From assembly GCA_000497835.1 (NCBI GenBank), contig KI547168.1:28720-67938 (forward strand): a stretch of DNA of 39,219 nucleotides, written 5' to 3'. A program made the position numbers and the translations under genes. This DNA comes from a gamma proteobacterium L18 (GTDB lineage: Bacteria > Pseudomonadota > Gammaproteobacteria > Pseudomonadales > Pseudomonadaceae). The notes beneath the pieces were generated by a model. It searched no databases. It worked only from the letters and a program-made list of their open reading frames with translations, and had not been told where the DNA came from. Below are positions 35,979 to 39,219 of the stretch, one piece after another (the first letter of the stretch is position 1; every line of letters starts with the position of its first letter).

Positions 35979-36010
35979 CCAGCTCCTGTACAGGGCTGTA
36001 CAGGAGCTGG
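35979..36010. terminator. Perfect 15-bp inverted repeat after opmB, probable transcript end
   Basis: CCAGCTCCTGTACAG (35979-35993) and its exact inverse (35996-36010) are separated by GG. It is 29 nt downstream of the opmB stop. There is no T run after the stem on either strand, so it is not a classic Rho-independent terminator; it may stabilise the 3' end or be a binding site. Confidence 0.55.
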
Positions 36011-36166
36011 ACCCTTGTAAAAGCTGGGCGCGGTAGTGGCAAAGCGATATCTCGCTGAACCCCCGCAGTCAGGCGCTCTTCGCAAGCAAACAAACGTTTA
36101 ATTGCGTACAATCCCTGGCGATTGATGAGCAGGGAACGCGTCGGATTCGCAGGTGTAGAGAGTCGC

Positions 36167-38251
36167 ATGCTGATTGGTAGTTATTCCCCCTCTTTAGTCG
36201 TTATTTCACTGTGCGTGGCCATGCTGGCCTCGTACACGGCGCTGGATCTGGTCGGCCGCATCGCCACCGCCAGGGGCCGCGCAGTGTATTTGTGGATGGC
36301 CGGCGGTTCGCTGTCCATGGGCATCGGCATCTGGTCGATGCATTTTATAGGCATGCTGGCCTTCAGCTTGCCGATCCCCTTGGGCTACGACCTCACGCTT
36401 ACCGGCCTGTCCCTGCTGATTGCCGTGCTGTCCTCAGGCTTTGCCCTGTGGCTGGTCAGCCAGCCACGCCTGCCGTTGATGCAATTGGCCTTCGGTGCGC
36501 TGATCATGGGCAGCGGCATCGCTACCATGCACTACACCGGCATGGCGGCCATGCGCATGTCGCCGGGCATCCAGTACGACACCGTCCTGTTCATCGATTC
36601 GCTGGTCATCGCCATCGGCGCTTCGGCCGCAGCGCTGTACATCGCTTTCCGCCTGCGCAACGCCATCCCCCATGTACTGCTGGCCAGGAGCGTGGCGTCG
36701 GTGGTGATGGGCATTGCCATCGTCGGCATGCACTACACCGGCATGGCCGCGGCCATGTTCCCCGAAGGCAGCGTGTGCGGTGCCAGCGGGCTGAACGGCA
36801 AGGGCCTGGACTACATGGTACTGATCACCAGCCTGTCGGTGCTGGGCATTACCTTGCTGACCTCGGTGCTGGACGCGCGCATGGAGGCCCGCACGGCGGA
36901 CCTTGCCAACTCTTTGCGCCTGGCCAACCGTGAGCTCACCCAACTGGCTTTGCATGACAACCTTACCGGCCTGCCCAATCGTGTGCTGTTGGCCGACCGC
37001 ATCGCCCAGGCCATGCAGATGGTGGACGAGAACGGCGGCTGCTTTGCGCTGATGTTCATCGACCTGGACGGCTTCAAGCCGGTCAATGACGCCTTCGGTC
37101 ATCACATGGGCGATGAGTTGCTGCGCGCCGTGGCGTTGCGCCTGCGCGGCAACCTGCAGGGCCAGGACACGCTGGCGCGCATCGGCGGCGACGAGTTCGT
37201 GTTGCTGGTGGCCCTGCGCGAGCCTAACGATGCACCCACGGTGGCCGCGCGTCAGGTGGCCCTGATCAGTCAAGTGTTCGATGTGGGCGAGCAGAGCCTG
37301 CAGATCTCGGCCAGCATCGGCATCGCCATGTACCCTGGCAACGGCGCTGACCAGCACGCCTTGCTGATGAACGCCGATGCCGCCATGTACCACGCCAAGA
37401 GCGCGGGCAAGAACGGCTACAGCTTCTTCGACGGCTCGATGAACACTAATGCCCGCAAGCAGTTGCAGTTGCTGCAGGACTTGCGCCTGGCGGTGGAACG
37501 CAAGGAATTCCGCCTGTTCTACCAGCCCAAGTTCGACGCCGCCACCGGCCAGCCCGTAGGCGCCGAGGCCCTGGTGCGCTGGGAGCACCCGGAGCAGGGC
37601 TTGTTGGCCCCGGACAGCTTCATAGGCCTTGCGGAAAAGACCGGCCTGATTATCAGCATCGGCGAGTGGGTGCTCGACGAGGCCTGCCGGCAGATGCGCC
37701 AGTGGGTGCTGGAGGGCTACGGCCACTGGCGCATCGCGGTCAACCTGTCGGCGTTGCAGTTCTGCCACCTGGGCCTGGTGGACAGCGTCGCCGCGGCACT
37801 GTCGCGTCATCAGTTGGCGGCCAACAACCTGACCCTGGAAATTACCGAGTCCACCGCCATGAACGACGCCGACGCCAGCATGAGTGTGCTGCGCCAGTTG
37901 TCGGACATGGGGGTGGACCTGTCCATCGATGACTTCGGTACCGGCTATTCGAGCCTGATGTACCTCAAGCGTCTGCCGGCCAATGAATTGAAAATCGACC
38001 GTGGCTTCGTCCGCGACCTGGAGCAGGACAGCGATGACGCGGCGATTGTCTCGGCCATCGTCGCGCTGGGGCAGGCGTTGGGCCTGCGGATCGTCGCCGA
38101 GGGCGTGGAAACCGATAACCAGCAGAACTTCCTGACCCGTCTGGGGTGCGATGCGCTGCAGGGCTATCATCTTGGCCATCCGCTGCCTGCCGAGCACTTC
38201 ATGGCCGATATTCACGCCGCCGAAGCGCATCAGCGCGTCGCCCAAGCCTGA
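36167..38251 (+). CDS. MHYT-GGDEF-EAL cyclic-di-GMP enzyme, MucR-like
   Basis: Membrane-bound signalling protein of 694 residues. The MHYT sensor (about 1-235, seven hydrophobic segments) carries the motif three times: MHFI (58-61), MHYT (121-124) and MHYT (188-191). Such domains are proposed to bind copper and sense O2, CO or NO. A GGDEF diguanylate cyclase (about 265-425) has an intact GGDEF at 340-344. An EAL phosphodiesterase (about 435-685) has EAL at 467-469 and DDFGTGYSSL. The architecture and length match MucR of P. aeruginosa. The expected inhibitory site RxxD before GGDEF reads QGQD (331-334). The ATG at 36167 has AGAGAG just upstream; an in-frame upstream frame from 36122 begins with TTG/ATG without family similarity. 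Confidence 0.93.
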   Translation: MLIGSYSPSLVVISLCVAMLASYTALDLVGRIATARGRAVYLWMAGGSLSMGIGIWSMHFIGMLAFSLPIPLGYDLTLTGLSLLIAVLSSGFALWLVSQPRLPLMQLAFGALIMGSGIATMHYTGMAAMRMSPGIQYDTVLFIDSLVIAIGASAAALYIAFRLRNAIPHVLLARSVASVVMGIAIVGMHYTGMAAAMFPEGSVCGASGLNGKGLDYMVLITSLSVLGITLLTSVLDARMEARTADLANSLRLANRELTQLALHDNLTGLPNRVLLADRIAQAMQMVDENGGCFALMFIDLDGFKPVNDAFGHHMGDELLRAVALRLRGNLQGQDTLARIGGDEFVLLVALREPNDAPTVAARQVALISQVFDVGEQSLQISASIGIAMYPGNGADQHALLMNADAAMYHAKSAGKNGYSFFDGSMNTNARKQLQLLQDLRLAVERKEFRLFYQPKFDAATGQPVGAEALVRWEHPEQGLLAPDSFIGLAEKTGLIISIGEWVLDEACRQMRQWVLEGYGHWRIAVNLSALQFCHLGLVDSVAAALSRHQLAANNLTLEITESTAMNDADASMSVLRQLSDMGVDLSIDDFGTGYSSLMYLKRLPANELKIDRGFVRDLEQDSDDAAIVSAIVALGQALGLRIVAEGVETDNQQNFLTRLGCDALQGYHLGHPLPAEHFMADIHAAEAHQRVAQA

Positions 38252-38341
38252 TCAGGCACTGGCGGCGTGGGGGGTTGGTGCGGTAATGTCACATTGCTTT
38301 CTACCTTGATCCAACCCCCCATGAGGAGCGCACCGAGGTCC

Positions 38342-39088
38342 ATGGATAAAGTCATTGTCATCACCGGCGGCAGTCGCGGCATTGGTGCCGCCACGGCGCG
38401 CCTGGCCGCCCGCCAGGGTTATCGTGTGTGCATCAATTACCTGTCCGATGAGCAGGCGGCCCAGGCTACCCTGGCCGAGGTGCGCGAGCTGGGGGCGCAG
38501 GCGATTGCCGTGCGCGCCGACGTCAGTGTCGAGGATGAGGTGGTGCACCTGTTCCACCGGGTCGACGTGGAACTGGGGCCGGTGACCACGCTGGTCAACA
38601 ATGCCGCGACGGTGGGGCATACCTCACGGGTGGACGAGATGTCCGAATTCCGCCTGCTCAAGCTGCTCAAAAGTAACGTGGCCGGGCCGATCCTGTGTGC
38701 CAAGCATGCCATCCTGCGCATGTCCACGCGCCATGGTGGCCAGGGTGGCAGCATCGTCAATGTGTCCTCCGTGGCGGCTCGTCTGGGCTCGCCGGGCGAG
38801 TACGTGGACTATGCGGCCTCCAAGGGCGCCTTGGACACCTTCACTGTAGGCTTGGCCAAAGAGCTGGCGGGGGAGGGCGTGCGGGTCAACGCCGTGCGGC
38901 CTGGGTATATCTTCACGGAGTTTCACGCGTTGAGTGGGGATCCGGATCGGGTCAGCAAATTGGAGCCGGGGATTCCGATGGGGCGTGGTGGGCAGCCGCA
39001 TGAAGTGGCGGAGGCGATTTTGTGGTTGGCGTCTGATCAGGCGAGCTATACCACGGGGAGTTTCCTGGATTTGGGTGGCGGCCGCTGA
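38342..39088 (+). CDS. SDR-family oxidoreductase
   Basis: Classical short-chain dehydrogenase/reductase of 248 residues. The N-terminal NAD(P) motif is TGGSRGIG (8-15), with NNA at 86-88, the catalytic Ser in IVNVSSVAA (142-143), and Tyr157-x3-Lys161 (YAASK). The C-terminal RVNAVRPGYIFTEFHA and GSFLDLGGGR are family features. This is the FabG/glucose-dehydrogenase-like group; the substrate is unknown. The ATG at 38342 is chosen because it begins the Rossmann fold directly (MDKVIVITGG); a longer frame from 38267 adds unrelated residues. It is 90 nt after the c-di-GMP gene on the same strand. The last 70 codons use noticeably more G- and T-ending codons than the rest. Confidence 0.93.
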   Translation: MDKVIVITGGSRGIGAATARLAARQGYRVCINYLSDEQAAQATLAEVRELGAQAIAVRADVSVEDEVVHLFHRVDVELGPVTTLVNNAATVGHTSRVDEMSEFRLLKLLKSNVAGPILCAKHAILRMSTRHGGQGGSIVNVSSVAARLGSPGEYVDYAASKGALDTFTVGLAKELAGEGVRVNAVRPGYIFTEFHALSGDPDRVSKLEPGIPMGRGGQPHEVAEAILWLASDQASYTTGSFLDLGGGR

Positions 39089-39219
39089 TGTAGCCGCTTC
39101 CGCCAGGCTGCGCTGGCCAAGCCCACCCAAAGCAATCCTCACATACACCGCGGACCGCTTTTGCTTCCGTTAGGCCCTTGAGCTTGATTCATGCCCCACC
39201 CTTAAGCACACCGCCAACT
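39089..39219. other. Right-edge intergenic sequence
   Basis: No credible gene is seen after the SDR stop. A degenerate REP-like segment (gtagccgcttccgccaggct) begins at 39091. Confidence 0.4.

Overview
The window looks like a chromosomal segment of a fluorescent Pseudomonas, probably of the P. putida / P. fluorescens type. The reasons are a high-GC genome with Pseudomonas codon preference, several REP-type palindromes between genes, an OprD-family porin, a DUF1652 small protein, a muxABC-opmB efflux operon and a complete arnBCADTEF-ugd operon. No rRNA, tRNA, CRISPR array, prophage, transposase or integrase was seen.

Layout. (1) 242-5900 (+): a three-gene RND efflux operon in the order outer-membrane factor, adaptor, permease, joined by ATGA overlaps. 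(2) 6035-6739 (+): an OmpR-type response regulator resembling ColR, with no kinase beside it. (3) 6882-12507: a Kdo hydroxylase (+), a class-V PLP enzyme (-) and two ArnT-like GT-C glycosyltransferases (one on each strand), separated by REP clusters. (4) 12637-21433 (-): arnB-arnC-arnA-arnD-arnT-arnE-arnF-ugd, all overlapping or 10 nt apart, with a candidate sigma70 promoter and direct repeats upstream of arnB. (5) 21888-23192 (+): a sensor histidine kinase divergent from arnB, with no regulator beside it. (6) 23255-23932 (-): an Ais/PmrG-type histidine phosphatase. (7) 24139-26567 (+): DUF1652 protein, OprD-family porin, thiol peroxidase Tpx. (8) 26840-35950 (+): muxA-muxB-muxC-opmB, a second RND system with a heteromeric pump. 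(9) 36167-38251 (+): MHYT-GGDEF-EAL cyclic-di-GMP enzyme. (10) 38342-39088 (+): SDR oxidoreductase.

How it works together. Parts 2-6 form one envelope-modification island of about 18 kb. Ugd and ArnA/B/C/D make undecaprenyl-phosphate-Ara4N(-formyl), ArnE/F flip the lipid-linked sugar and ArnT transfers it to lipid A. KdoO would hydroxylate Kdo in the inner core, the Ais-type phosphatase would act on core phosphates, and two further GT-C enzymes could decorate other acceptors. The stand-alone regulator and stand-alone kinase at the two edges may be a split two-component pair controlling the island. This is inference; none of it was tested here. On both sides lie RND pumps, a porin and a peroxidase, so the whole window is concerned with envelope permeability and stress.
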